Below, piece by piece: positions 35,945 through 45,207 of a DNA stretch of 64,000 nt (positions within the stretch are counted from its first letter, which is position 1; every line of letters starts with the position of its first letter). The stretch spans positions 682,001 to 746,000 of the forward strand of contig NZ_CP139304.1 of the NCBI RefSeq assembly GCF_034092415.1, written 5' to 3'. The translations under genes were made by a program, and so were the position numbers. The stretch is from Prochlorococcus sp. MIT 1341 (GTDB lineage: Bacteria > Cyanobacteriota > Cyanobacteriia > PCC-6307 > Cyanobiaceae). The notes beneath the pieces are model-generated. The model saw nothing but the letters and a program-made list of their open reading frames with translations, was not told where the DNA came from and did not search any database.

Positions 35945-37438
35945 TTAATCAAAAATGCCTAATAAGTGGTCACTTCGGCTTCTCATACTTTTAATACAAC
36001 CCGAATCCAATAAAGGGTCTTGGCCATAACTAGGCAAAAGCTCAACAAGTTTTTTTTGCCACGAAACTGATTCCATTTGTTCTGGCCAGCAACGTCTCAA
36101 AACTTCCAACATGATTGTTACTGCAGTACTTGCCCCAGGAGATGCACCTAACAATGCAGCTAATGAACCATCATTAGCTGAGACAACTTCTGTCCCCATT
36201 TGAAGAACTCCTCCTTTGCTAGTGCGTTTGATGATTTGAACTCTTTGCCCAGCCACCTCAAGCCTCCAATCTTTACTAATAGCATTTGGGAAAAACTCCC
36301 TAAGTAGGCCTAATCGATCTTCATCTGTCTGAAGAACTTGACTAACCAAGTAAGAAACAAGATCAAGATTTTGAAACCCTGCTTTCAAAGTCGGGCCAAT
36401 ATTGTTAATCCGAAGAGATCTAATGAGATCTAAGTTTGAACCTTGCTTTAGAAATTTGTTTGTATAGCCAGCATAAGGACCAAACAAAAGCAAGCGGCCA
36501 CCCCTAATCCATCGGCTATCTAAATGAGGCATGGACATCGGTGGTGCTCCCAACCTAGCCCTCCCATAAACTTTGGCAAAATGCTTCCTGCACAAATCCT
36601 GGTCGGAACAAACCAGCCACTTACCACTTACTGGAAAACCTGCATAGTCTTCAGCCTCTGAGATTCCAGATTTTTGTAGAAGAGGCAATGCTCCCCCACC
36701 TGCACCAAGAAAAACAAAAGGTGACTGAACATAACGACCTCCTTCGTCACATCTCAATTCAAGCTCCCAAAGGGAATTTTCACGTCTATATAAATTGCTT
36801 ACTTGTGTCCCAAAACTCAAATCCACGGATCCGTTGGCTTGAAGTATTTCCAAAAAAGAAGATGTCAATGCTCCGAAATCAACATCAGTTCCCCGTTCAA
36901 CACGAGTTGCAGCGATAGGTTGAGTCTTCCTTCGTCCATCTACCACCAAAGGGATCCATTCACGAATCTCATCCCAATCATGGCTCCATTGCATTTTTGA
37001 AAATGCTTCAAGTGAAATAAGTTGATCGAAACGTTTCCTCAAAAAAGCAACATCCTTTTCCCCCGAAACAAAGCTAATGTGCGGAACACGATGCAAGAAC
37101 TTTGAAGGGTCCAAATTATTCTCTTTACTTAAAGACGCCCAGAATTCCAAGCTTCTTTCATAAGCAAAGTTAATTGATATTGCCTTAGCGACTTCAACAC
37201 TTCCATCCGCTCTAAGTGGGGTGTAATTCAACTCACAATTTGCCGCATGTCCTGTACCGGCATTATTTAAGGCCGAACTACTTTCAAGCCCTGGGCCTCC
37301 AAGACGTTCGACAATCAATAAACGAAGCGTTGGATCAAGCTTATGCAATAAGGAAGCTAACGTGGCACTCATAATCCCAGCGCCAACCATAACTGCGTCA
37401 TAACGACTGTCGGTATTGTCCAATTGAGAAAAAGCCAA
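35945..37438 (-). CDS. mqo: Malate:quinone oxidoreductase
   Basis: 497 residues. The FAD-binding start is YDAVMVGAGIMSATLASLL. Further family blocks are SSALNNAGTGHAANCELNYTP cut short here at the family-conserved AANCELNYTP, then VERGTDVDFGAL, HLDSRWIRGGRLLLFGPYAG and GASPGASTAVTIMLEVL. It oxidises malate to oxaloacetate and passes electrons to quinone at the membrane; it is common in picocyanobacteria, where it replaces NAD-linked malate dehydrogenase (established for the group). Confidence 0.95.
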   Translation of the reverse strand: MAFSQLDNTDSRYDAVMVGAGIMSATLASLLHKLDPTLRLLIVERLGGPGLESSSALNNAGTGHAANCELNYTPLRADGSVEVAKAISINFAYERSLEFWASLSKENNLDPSKFLHRVPHISFVSGEKDVAFLRKRFDQLISLEAFSKMQWSHDWDEIREWIPLVVDGRRKTQPIAATRVERGTDVDFGALTSSFLEILQANGSVDLSFGTQVSNLYRRENSLWELELRCDEGGRYVQSPFVFLGAGGGALPLLQKSGISEAEDYAGFPVSGKWLVCSDQDLCRKHFAKVYGRARLGAPPMSMPHLDSRWIRGGRLLLFGPYAGYTNKFLKQGSNLDLIRSLRINNIGPTLKAGFQNLDLVSYLVSQVLQTDEDRLGLLREFFPNAISKDWRLEVAGQRVQIIKRTSKGGVLQMGTEVVSANDGSLAALLGASPGASTAVTIMLEVLRRCWPEQMESVSWQKKLVELLPSYGQDPLLDSGCIKSMRSRSDHLLGIFD

Positions 37439-37513
37439 AGTTTTCTACAACCCCTCTGGTCAAATTATGAGCTAACTAACTAGGCTTTGAACAATTCAAA
37501 ATTAAATTCTTCA

Positions 37514-37759
37514 ATGAGTAATGAAACAATGGCCCTGACAATGGAGAATGTTGAAACTGTTCTAAATGAGCTCAGGCCTTTCTTAATTGCCGACGGGGGC
37601 AATGTAGAAATCGTTGAAATTGATGGCCCTGTAGTAAAGGTTCGCCTCCAGGGAGCTTGTGGAAGCTGCCCAAGCAGCACAATGACACTGAAAATGGGAA
37701 TAGAGCGTAAGCTTCGTGAAGCAATCCCAGAAGTAAGCGAAGTTATCCAGGTTCTCTAG
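37514..37759 (+). CDS. NifU-like iron-sulfur scaffold (Nfu type)
   Basis: 81 residues from the ATG at 37514; the frame opens at a TTG 27 bases upstream, but the shorter form is the usual cyanobacterial length. The core is [20 protein letters not shown] followed by the Fe-S cluster motif [20 protein letters not shown], with the C-x-x-C that holds a bridging 4Fe-4S cluster in the dimer. In cyanobacteria this protein supplies clusters for photosystem I and other acceptors. It lies divergently from mqo and just upstream of the desaturase. Confidence 0.92.
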   Translation: MSNETMALTMENVETVLNELRPFLIADGGNVEIVEIDGPVVKVRLQGACGSCPSSTMTLKMGIERKLREAIPEVSEVIQVL

Positions 37760-37813
37760 ATTCACTTATGTTTTACTAGTCTCTGCCATTAAAAGTCCAT
37801 AAAGGTATCGTTA

Positions 37814-39010
37814 GTGGCAACTAGACAAAACATCACTAAGAGAAAACTTATTTCTTCTCCAGCAAAACAAACCAAAACAAAAGCCTTAGGGCGGCCTCTA
37901 AGAAGGTCGGACTTTGCTATCTCTCCTTTCCTTGTAAGAAGTAATTCGAGAGCTCTATGGCAAGTCTTATCCACCTTGGGACCAATTATTTTGCTATGGG
38001 TAATGATTGGATGGATTACGGAAGCTTCATTACCTTTACCCGTCAAAGTCACTGCTTTATTTCCAATTCTTGGGCTGCTTGTGCTGCTATCTAGTAGAAG
38101 TTTCTCCTTAATGCATGATTGTGGTCACGACTCCCTTTTCAAATCCAGATGGCTTAATCGCATCACCGGTTTTCTGCTAGGAGTATTAAATGCAATACCT
38201 CAACATCCATGGTCAAGAGGACATGCTTTTCATCACAAACACAACGGCAACTGGCAACTATACCGCGGGCCATCAGCAGTAATTACTCTCAAAGAGTATC
38301 AATCACTTTCAAAATTAAACAAGAATATATATGCGATCAGTAGGCATCCATTAATGTTGTTTCCCGGAGGCTTCTTCTATCTTATAATAAAACCAAGGGG
38401 TACACTATTTTTAGGCATTCTCGAATTCATTAAAGAGAATACTCTCCAATTAGTTTCCGACATCAAAATCAATGGCATCAAAGGCATATATTTAATTCCT
38501 AATAGAATTGCATCTCACAAATCAAGTTTTTGGTACACAAGTGGAGAGTTAGCTGACCTAATAGGAAATAATTTCCTCGTAATTGCGACCTGGTTGTTAA
38601 TGTCTAATTGGCTTGGAGCTGGTTTTTTCTGGACATACTATTCAATTGTAATGACTATCTCTGCAGCAATTTTTATATGTGTTTTCTTTGTGCAACATAA
38701 TTTTGAAAATTCCTATGCACATAGCACTGACGACTGGAGTTATATAAAAGGTGCCACTGAAGGAAGTAGCAACCTAGAGGTACCTCGCTGGTTGAATTGG
38801 TTTTTTGCCGATATATCTTTCCATAGTATTCATCACATCTGCGAAAGAATCCCGAACTATAATCTTAGAGAATGCAACATGTACAACAAAGATCTACTTG
38901 CAGACTCGAAAAAACTTAGTTTGAGTGAAATCTCAAATTGCTTTAAATATATTTTATGGGATGAATCCTCACAGGAATTAACTACTATTCAAAATGCAAA
39001 CATAAGCTAA
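37814..39010 (+). CDS. Fatty acid desaturase-family membrane di-iron protein
   Basis: 398 residues. Three histidine boxes are present: HDCGHD near residue 100, HAFHHKH near residue 137, and HSIHH near residue 337, in the spacing of acyl-lipid desaturases. Membrane segments lie around 55-95, 260-300 and between the boxes. It should introduce a double bond into membrane acyl chains using ferredoxin and O2. The position specificity cannot be read. Start GTG at 37814. Neighbouring sequences include two further His residues in VQHNFEN that fit the third-box helix. Confidence 0.88.
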   Translation: MATRQNITKRKLISSPAKQTKTKALGRPLRRSDFAISPFLVRSNSRALWQVLSTLGPIILLWVMIGWITEASLPLPVKVTALFPILGLLVLLSSRSFSLMHDCGHDSLFKSRWLNRITGFLLGVLNAIPQHPWSRGHAFHHKHNGNWQLYRGPSAVITLKEYQSLSKLNKNIYAISRHPLMLFPGGFFYLIIKPRGTLFLGILEFIKENTLQLVSDIKINGIKGIYLIPNRIASHKSSFWYTSGELADLIGNNFLVIATWLLMSNWLGAGFFWTYYSIVMTISAAIFICVFFVQHNFENSYAHSTDDWSYIKGATEGSSNLEVPRWLNWFFADISFHSIHHICERIPNYNLRECNMYNKDLLADSKKLSLSEISNCFKYILWDESSQELTTIQNANIS

Positions 39011-39062
39011 AAGTCAAATAATTTTATTAGCACTACAAAGCTAAACTTTTTTTCATTACATC

Positions 39063-39353
39063 TTACTCATTACAAGTAATTTTATTTGAAAGTGCATTTA
39101 ACATTGCTTCCCTCTCTAAGGGAGGTATTGGAATGCATAGCAAATCATCCACCCTATCGATTCTCCACAAAAGACGACTATGAGGATCCTCTGGAGATTC
39201 TCTTACATAATGAAAACCCTCATGAAATAATTTTTTCTTCTCATCCAACTCCTTCATGGTAATCCCTAAATACTCTATAAGTTCTGAAGTAGAGAACCAT
39301 GGATTGGTCAACTCATCAGAGAAAGAGTTAAATTCTAAAGGCATAAAAAGCAT
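39063..39353 (-). CDS. Small hypothetical protein with HTH-like segment
   Basis: 96 residues from the ATG at 39353 (a longer frame begins at 39392). The segment PWFSTSELIEYLGITMKELD then EGFHYVRESPEDPHSRLLWR resembles the winged-helix excisionase/MerR-like domain, where a W-x-S-x-x-E-L-x-x-x-L-G helix pair precedes an R-L-L-W-R strand. The C-terminal helix PLEREAMLNAL is amphipathic. DNA binding is possible but unproven. It is divergent from the next small gene. Confidence 0.55.
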   Translation of the reverse strand: MLFMPLEFNSFSDELTNPWFSTSELIEYLGITMKELDEKKKLFHEGFHYVRESPEDPHSRLLWRIDRVDDLLCIPIPPLEREAMLNALSNKITCNE

Positions 39354-39435
39354 CTTTTTCTTACAGGATCCCTCTAAGATGCAAATAAGCAAGAGCTAAT
39401 TGAAAACTCATCTATCAAATGGTGAAAGGCTAATC

Positions 39436-39663
39436 ATGAGAAAACCCTTTAACGAGGATCAAAATGCTATTGACCCTGAAGTAATTCCCCCAACAAGTAA
39501 TTCAGGTAATCAAGCAATTTCCTATCTACCCAAATGGGCTCTATATGGCGGCATTGGCTTGACTGCCTTACTTGCAATAGGAATTCTACGAGCTATCTTC
39601 CCTCTGCTATGCATTGCTTTCTTAGGAGGCTTAATCCTGAAGTTAAGTAAAAGATCTCAATGA
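39436..39663 (+). CDS. Small membrane hypothetical protein
   Basis: 75 residues from the ATG at 39436; AAAGG about ten bases upstream supports this start over the TTG at 39400. A polar Asn/Pro-rich N-terminus is followed by a hydrophobic hairpin (about 33-65: LYGGIGLTALLAIGILRAIF and LLCIAFLGGLIL), ending in KLSKRSQ. No family recognised. It overlaps no gene and precedes the convergent zinc permease. Confidence 0.6.
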   Translation: MRKPFNEDQNAIDPEVIPPTSNSGNQAISYLPKWALYGGIGLTALLAIGILRAIFPLLCIAFLGGLILKLSKRSQ

Positions 39664-39738
39664 CGCTATCAAAGGGTTGGGACACTTAGAGAAAAGAAAA
39701 ACTAAAAAAGATAAGTCTTATGATTACCTATCAAAAAA

Positions 39739-40527
39739 TCATCCATTACCCCGGCCCCACCTAGGCAAGAAAAAGAGACTAATCGCACCAATAAGTGGAC
39801 CTGGAGGCAAATTGAAAATAATAGCTAAAAGGAAACCTCCTGTAGATAAAATGACTCCAAAGGCTGCAGATCGAATCATCGCGACCTTTAGGCTTTTAGC
39901 ATTTGCGAGACCTAATAAAGAAGGGGCACAAAGTAGACCAATAACCAAAACAATCCCGACTGCAGCCATAGAGCTAACTACTACTAAGGCAGTCACAAAG
40001 CCAAGAGCCAATCGCATTGAAGAAATAGGCAATCCATTCGCCGAAGCACCTTCAGAATCAACACCCAAAAAAACAAATTCTCTGTAAAAAAAACCAATCA
40101 AAATCAGAAACGTAAATGATGCAAATAAAGTTCTTCCAAAATCACCCCACCCAACTGTAAGTAAATCTCCAAATAAAATGGCTTCTAGATCAATCCTTAA
40201 CCCCAACAGGGGAATCAATAGAACCCCTAGACCTAAGAAACCAGCAAGTACAGCATTAATTACGGCTTCATTCTCCTCAACTCTTTGACGCGACAATCTC
40301 TCTGCCACTAAAGCACCAAGAAGACCACTCAAAACTCCACCGAAAGCAGGGTCAAGGCCAAGAGAAAGCGCTAAAGCCAGGCCAGGAAGGACAGCATGCG
40401 AAATCAAATTCGCCTGCAAAAGGCGACCATTAGTAATCAACAAAGTTCCTGTCGCAGGGCACAAAATACCTACGAGAATGGTCATAAGGAGGGGCGTCAA
40501 CCACCAATTAGAAAGTTCTAAAGGCAT
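39739..40527 (-). CDS. znuB: Zinc/manganese-type ABC transporter permease, copy 1
   Basis: 262 residues with eight hydrophobic helices in the ABC-3 (ZnuB/MntB) family pattern. Signatures include ILCPATGTLLITNGRLLQAN, LISHAVLPGLALALSLG and VLLIPLLGLRIDLEAILFGD. It is a close paralogue of the permease at 45973-46809; whole segments align by eye. The matching ATPase lies just upstream on the same strand (gap 105 bases). No binding protein is adjacent. The metal could be zinc or manganese; the family alone does not decide. Confidence 0.88.
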   Translation of the reverse strand: MPLELSNWWLTPLLMTILVGILCPATGTLLITNGRLLQANLISHAVLPGLALALSLGLDPAFGGVLSGLLGALVAERLSRQRVEENEAVINAVLAGFLGLGVLLIPLLGLRIDLEAILFGDLLTVGWGDFGRTLFASFTFLILIGFFYREFVFLGVDSEGASANGLPISSMRLALGFVTALVVVSSMAAVGIVLVIGLLCAPSLLGLANAKSLKVAMIRSAAFGVILSTGGFLLAIIFNLPPGPLIGAISLFFLPRWGRGNG

Positions 40528-40632
40528 AAGACACAGCGAAAGAGAATTCTCTCGAACAGAAGTTCCAGGGCAAATACTTCATTAATAAAAAGTTTCCCAA
40601 ACCAACTCCTCTTTCCAAATCTCAAAGAAACC

Positions 40633-41328
40633 TTATCCACAACAATGATTACCCATACTTGGAATTGCACCAAGCTCCTTCCTAACATCTTCGGGACTAC
40701 CATCTGCCAAAACTATATTGTCCAAAACAATAACTCTGTCATACACATTCAAAGATTCACCCCAGTCATGACTACTTACAAAAAAAGTATATCCAGCATC
40801 AGCCAATTGTCTCACAAGCACTAAAAAAGCCTCTCTTGATGGTGGGTCTAATGCAGAACAAGGTTCATCCAAAAGAAAAACTTGAGCAGACTGCATCAGT
40901 GTCCTCGCTAACAAGGTTCTTTGTTGTTGCCCCCCTGATAAAGCATCAAGTCTTTTAGATGCAAGTTCAGACAAACCTACGCGTTGCAAAGCCGCTGCCA
41001 AATCACAACATCCAGATTGCGATCCACCTATCCTTCCTAAAGAGACTAACTCCGAAACAGTGATCGGGAAATGCCACTGAATTGAATTTCTCTGAGGCAT
41101 CAATGCAACTCTCTCCCGGCACTTCCCCAGTGGGACTCCACCAACAAATATTTCACCTGAATCAGGGGGATACTGACCTTGTAATAAACGTAGAAGGGTT
41201 GACTTCCCAGAACCATTTCGGCCCACTAAAGCAGTTAGTGTGCCTGGCTCAAGATTCAACGAAATGTTTTGAACAATTGCATCCTTTCCGTATGAGAAGG
41301 ATAAATCACTAGCAATTAAATTCATCAC
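40633..41328 (-). CDS. znuC: Zinc/manganese-type ABC transporter ATP-binding protein, copy 1
   Basis: 231 residues. Walker A is LVGRNGSGKSTLLRLLQG, the ABC signature is LSGGQQQRTLLARTL and Walker B is VFLLDEPCSALDPP. The Q-loop lies in ALMPQRNSIQW. It is very like the second ATPase at 46766-47470, including the PFTVSEL-type block FPITVSELVSLGRI. The C-terminus ends in MGNHCCG with His and Cys that might bind metal. It drives the permease next to it. Confidence 0.92.
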   Translation of the reverse strand: MMNLIASDLSFSYGKDAIVQNISLNLEPGTLTALVGRNGSGKSTLLRLLQGQYPPDSGEIFVGGVPLGKCRERVALMPQRNSIQWHFPITVSELVSLGRIGGSQSGCCDLAAALQRVGLSELASKRLDALSGGQQQRTLLARTLMQSAQVFLLDEPCSALDPPSREAFLVLVRQLADAGYTFFVSSHDWGESLNVYDRVIVLDNIVLADGSPEDVRKELGAIPSMGNHCCG

Positions 41329-41787
41329 AATGTTTAGCTAAAAAAGAAGCATAAAATGACTCCTTACAACTTCGATTTAGCTTTAGGAGAAAGAATTTTA
41401 CCTGAAGAAATTAGCATAAAAGCCTTACCGATGGTAATTTAAATCATTTTAATCAAAAAGCGATTGCCTTAAAAGTAACTGTATTTTTCAAAATAAAGCA
41501 AACTAAATCTCACTAAATGTAATTTATTAATCCAACCTAACCTGATCAATCGATTAGGTTAGGTTGGATTAATGGTTATAACACAAATAAAAAATTGAAT
41601 TCACCAGAAACTTAAAAGACAAAAAAAGGGTAAGATATAAAGACGAGCAGATCTTTAGAGAATGTGCCAGAAACGAAAAAAAGTTTTGAATTTTCCGAAT
41701 GCCTACGTCCAAATAATTAGTATGGCCTTATATTTTCCAACAAGATACTAACCCCTTTCCCCTTTAAAAGCCTTCAAAAGGATAATC
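41329..41787. other. 459-base divergent intergenic region
   Basis: Region between znuC copy 1 (minus) and the class V aminotransferase (plus). It contains a striking perfect inverted repeat (41527-41572, listed separately). Nothing coding was found, and no Zur-like palindrome as clear as that at 47521 was seen. Confidence 0.5.
41527..41572. repeat. 17-base perfect inverted repeat
   Basis: The left arm TTAATCCAACCTAACCT (41527-41543) is the exact reverse complement of the right arm AGGTTAGGTTGGATTAA (41556-41572), with 12 bases between that include AATCGATT. There is no T-run on either side, and both flanking genes point away from it, so it is not an ordinary terminator. It could be an operator, a recombination site or an RNA hairpin in a long 5' leader. 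Confidence 0.85.
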
Positions 41788-43014
41788 ATGCACTCTACAT
41801 TGAACCAAGCAAACTCTGCTGGAAAAGGGCATTTAAGAGAATTGATGCCGGCTCTAAAGAACAAGAAATACTTCAATTATGGTGGCCAAGGTCCACTACC
41901 AAAACCTTCACTAGAAGCCATAAATGAAAGCTGGGAAGAAATACAAGAAATGGGTCCATTCTCAAATGATGTATTTGCATATATATCCCGTGAAATTACT
42001 AAAACCAAAGAACTTTTAGCTAGCATGTGTATGGTTACCCCAAACCAAATAGCTCTCACAGAAAATGTAACCTCGGGATGTATCTTACCCCTATGGGGGT
42101 TGCCATTTAAGACAGGTGATAGGTTTCTAATAAGTGATTGTGAACATCCGGGTGTCGTAGCAGCTTGTAAAGAATTAGCGAAAAGAAAAGGGATCTTTAT
42201 TGATGTACTTCCTATCCAAAATCTTAGGTATAGTTTAGCACAAATCGATGATTTGGAAAGAGTTTTCCTGGACTTAATTGATAAGTATATCACTCCTAGT
42301 ACTCGTCTTGTTGTTGTGTCGCACATACTTTGGAATACTGGCCAGGTTATACCAATCAAAGCCTTAGGTGACTATTTAAAATCTCAAGTAAGTAAACCCT
42401 ACCTACTAGTTGATGGTGCGCAAAGTTTTGGGCAAATTGCCATTAATGAAGAAGCGAAAATTGCTGACATATATGCATTTACTGGTCATAAATGGGCATG
42501 CGGTCCAGAAGGTTTGGGTGGGGTAGCTCTTTCAGGAAGGGTACTTACTGAGTCGCAACCAACATTAATTGGTTGGCGAGCCCTTAAAAACGAAAATACA
42601 ATACTTAATTCCACGGATAACTTATTCCATAATGACGGTAGAAGGTTTGAAATTGCAACAAGCTGCGTACCATTGCTTGCAGGCTTGAGATGCTCCTTAG
42701 GACTCCTCGAAAAAGAAGGAGCTTTAATAGAAAGATCAAACATTATTCAACAAAAAAGTGCTGCTTTATGGCTTGAACTATCAAAGATAGATTTGGTTGA
42801 GCCACTCCTTGAAGGGAATCCTCCTGCAGGATTGGTAAGTTTCACTCACAAAGGAAGAGCCTCACCTAGAAAAATAGTACAGAAACTAGGAACATCTGCT
42901 ATTTGGATAAGAGACTTGGTAGAACCAAAAAGTCTTCGAGCTTGTGTTCATGTAACTACTGATGAAGGGGAAATGAGAAGCCTTATCGAAGCAATTAAAG
43001 CAATCAAGATTTAA
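41788..43014 (+). CDS. Class V aminotransferase (cysteine desulfurase/IPN-epimerase-like)
   Basis: 408 residues. PLP-enzyme features are TENVTSGCILPLWGLPF, SDCEHPGVVAACKELAKRKG, LVDGAQSFGQIAIN and the Schiff-base Lys in AFTGHKWACGPEGLGGVAL. This is the fold-type I class V family that includes NifS/SufS and isopenicillin N epimerase-like proteins. There is no clear C-terminal catalytic Cys motif of true desulfurases, so an epimerase-like or lyase role is as likely. It converges on murE with an 11-base overlap. Confidence 0.88.
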   Translation: MHSTLNQANSAGKGHLRELMPALKNKKYFNYGGQGPLPKPSLEAINESWEEIQEMGPFSNDVFAYISREITKTKELLASMCMVTPNQIALTENVTSGCILPLWGLPFKTGDRFLISDCEHPGVVAACKELAKRKGIFIDVLPIQNLRYSLAQIDDLERVFLDLIDKYITPSTRLVVVSHILWNTGQVIPIKALGDYLKSQVSKPYLLVDGAQSFGQIAINEEAKIADIYAFTGHKWACGPEGLGGVALSGRVLTESQPTLIGWRALKNENTILNSTDNLFHNDGRRFEIATSCVPLLAGLRCSLGLLEKEGALIERSNIIQQKSAALWLELSKIDLVEPLLEGNPPAGLVSFTHKGRASPRKIVQKLGTSAIWIRDLVEPKSLRACVHVTTDEGEMRSLIEAIKAIKI

Positions 43015-44527
43015 CCTTATTCTTTAGAGCCTTCATAGCTATTTTACGATCATCAAAATCCATCTTTTTCTTACCAATAATTTGGTAATCTTCATGACCT
43101 TTTCCAGCTATAAGCACCAAGTCAGTTGGCTTAGCTAATTCGATTGCTTTAGTTATCGCGACCTCTCGATCTTCTTCAACTTCTATCTTTTTCCCGCTTG
43201 GTATTCCTCGAAGAACATCGTCAAGAATGTGCCTGGGGTCTTCTGTTCGAGGGTTGTCCGAAGTTACAAAAACAGTGTCAGCAAAATCTGCCGCTATAGA
43301 GCCCATCAACGGTCTCTTAAGTCGATCTCTATCGCCGCCACATCCAAAAACACAAATAATATCCCTTTTTGCAATTGGACGTAATGACAAAAGAGCATTC
43401 TTCAATCCATCAGGAGTATGTGCATAGTCAACAAAAACCTTTGGTATCTTAGACACATTCAATGAATCAGGGACTATCTTTTCCATTCTTCCAGGAACAC
43501 CAGAAAATTCAGAGACTTTCTCCAATAACAATTTCAGAGGTAATCCCTGTTGAAGTAATACTCCTGTCGCCTGTAATATATTCATCAAATTGAAACTACC
43601 AACAAGAGGGGAGTGAAAATATCCCTCTCCGTGTGGACTTACCAAAAGACCACTTACACCACTCTCCTGCATGTTAATTTCCTTGATAAATAATTCAGCT
43701 TTCCCGGACTGAAAGTTTTCCTGATTAAGGGACGCTCTCCAGCAACATTTGCCAAGACGTTCTGCGAGCAATTCTCCCCATTTATCATCAACATTAATAA
43801 TGGCTCTACTATCTCCTGGCAGAAGATATGGAGGGAAGAATAATTTTGATTTTACAGCAAAATATTCTTCCATTGATACATGGTAATCCAAGTGATCCTG
43901 TGTGAGATTAGTAAACACTGCTCCAGAGAAATTACAACCAGATACCCTGTTTTGATCGAGCGCATGAGAGCTGACTTCCATTACTCCAAATTCAACACCA
44001 GCCTGTAAAGAACGAGACAAATTTTCCTGTAGCTGATCCGCAAAGTTTGTTGTATGAATTGCGGTTTGACTAAAACCAGGCCATCGATTTACAAGTGTTC
44101 CTAATAGGATCGTAGGCTTTCCAAGAGCAGCACACAGATGTTCAATTAAATAAGTAGTTGTTGTTTTGCCATTTGTTCCAGTAACCCCAAGAAGAGAAAT
44201 CCTCGAAGAGGGCTTGTTCCAATAAAACGAAGCAATTTCACCGATCCATCTTGTTACTGGGTCAGGGAGAATTGCTACAGGGTCTTCGGAGCATGGATTA
44301 TCGGTTTTAGCTGCAGAAGCGCTGATTAATGCAGCCACACAACCTTTCTCAATAGCGTCTCTCCAAAACACTCCTCCATCGATTCTTTGGCCAGGAATTC
44401 CTAAAAACAAATTTCCTTCTTTTACATAACGCGAATCACATGTGAGACCAAGCACTAATGGATTTGCTAGGTTGCAAGGTATAGGCAAATCCACCCCCCT
44501 CAGCAAAGAATGAAGCTGGTAGGTCAT
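43004..44527 (-). CDS. murE: UDP-MurNAc-tripeptide synthetase
   Basis: 507 residues. The ATP site is LLGVTGTNGKTTTTYLIEHL, followed by ILLGTLVNRW, TNFADQLQ and MEVSSHALDQNRVSG. The DNPRTEDP motif in FVTSDNPRTEDPRHI indicates addition of meso-diaminopimelate rather than lysine. It is an essential cytoplasmic step of peptidoglycan synthesis. Two small genes follow on the same strand. Confidence 0.97.
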   Translation of the reverse strand: MTYQLHSLLRGVDLPIPCNLANPLVLGLTCDSRYVKEGNLFLGIPGQRIDGGVFWRDAIEKGCVAALISASAAKTDNPCSEDPVAILPDPVTRWIGEIASFYWNKPSSRISLLGVTGTNGKTTTTYLIEHLCAALGKPTILLGTLVNRWPGFSQTAIHTTNFADQLQENLSRSLQAGVEFGVMEVSSHALDQNRVSGCNFSGAVFTNLTQDHLDYHVSMEEYFAVKSKLFFPPYLLPGDSRAIINVDDKWGELLAERLGKCCWRASLNQENFQSGKAELFIKEINMQESGVSGLLVSPHGEGYFHSPLVGSFNLMNILQATGVLLQQGLPLKLLLEKVSEFSGVPGRMEKIVPDSLNVSKIPKVFVDYAHTPDGLKNALLSLRPIAKRDIICVFGCGGDRDRLKRPLMGSIAADFADTVFVTSDNPRTEDPRHILDDVLRGIPSGKKIEVEEDREVAITKAIELAKPTDLVLIAGKGHEDYQIIGKKKMDFDDRKIAMKALKNKVKS

Positions 44528-44545
44528 TGATAAATCAGAAAGGGT

Positions 44546-44866
44546 TTAGGAGGTCTTACCAGAATTAAACAAATCAGTACAGGTCTTTTGCAACCAATAA
44601 AACAACCTCTCTCCATTAAGGCGAGGTGAGACTCTTGGTAAGACTCTAAGATCAAGATCTAAATGTTCTCCTAAAGCCATTACTGGTACCAACAGATCAT
44701 ATCTACGTCGAAGAGTTTCTGGCGTCTGAATACTGTCGATATCAACAATGACTAATCTTAGCGGTGGCGTAAGTTCTTCGAGATTCAGATCATGCAATTT
44801 CTCTTCTAAGCCTTTGCATAAACAACAGCCTTTTCGGCTGAATAAAAACAATATAGAAGACTCCAT
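44546..44866 (-). CDS. Glutaredoxin-like (DUF836-type) protein
   Basis: 106 residues. The N-terminus ILFLFSRKGCCLCKGLEEKLH holds a thioredoxin-fold C-x-x-C (CCLC) typical of DUF836-type glutaredoxin-like proteins, followed by LVIVDIDSIQTPETLRRRYD and VPVMALGEHLD, where the cis-Pro is expected. It is probably a thiol oxidoreductase in the cytoplasm. Its ATG overlaps the yidD stop by one base (taATG), and murE follows 18 bases downstream, so the three form an operon. Confidence 0.85.
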   Translation of the reverse strand: MESSILFLFSRKGCCLCKGLEEKLHDLNLEELTPPLRLVIVDIDSIQTPETLRRRYDLLVPVMALGEHLDLDLRVLPRVSPRLNGERLFYWLQKTCTDLFNSGKTS

Positions 44867-45132
44867 TAATCTGGGACAGGGTCACACGCGCAAGGCGTAA
44901 ATGGATGACATTTAGCTAAGCGTTTTAATGTAAGCCAGCCTCCTCTCCATGGCCCATGTCGAGAGATAGCCTCAACTCCGTAAGCACTGCAAGTTGGTAT
45001 GAACCTACATCTAGGTCCAAGAATTGGTGAAATCCACCTCTGGTAGAGCCCTATTAAGAACAGAAGCATTGCACTTAGAACTCGATTTACAAACATAAAT
45101 CTGTCACGAGATAGAATGTGAGATTCGTTCAT
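44866..45132 (-). CDS. yidD: Membrane protein insertion efficiency factor YidD
   Basis: 88 residues. The family core is [20 protein letters not shown] followed by [20 protein letters not shown] and [19 protein letters not shown]. This is the conserved YidD arrangement of Cys, Gly-Pro and H-P motifs. It binds the membrane and assists YidC-dependent insertion. It is followed directly by the glutaredoxin-like gene and is divergent from rpsD. Confidence 0.95.
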   Translation of the reverse strand: MNESHILSRDRFMFVNRVLSAMLLFLIGLYQRWISPILGPRCRFIPTCSAYGVEAISRHGPWRGGWLTLKRLAKCHPFTPCACDPVPD

Positions 45133-45207
45133 AGCTAAAGATTGCTTGGGGGCAACAAAACCCCTAGCAAGCTTGTCTAAAAACGATTATCCCTCCTTCT
45201 GATAATT

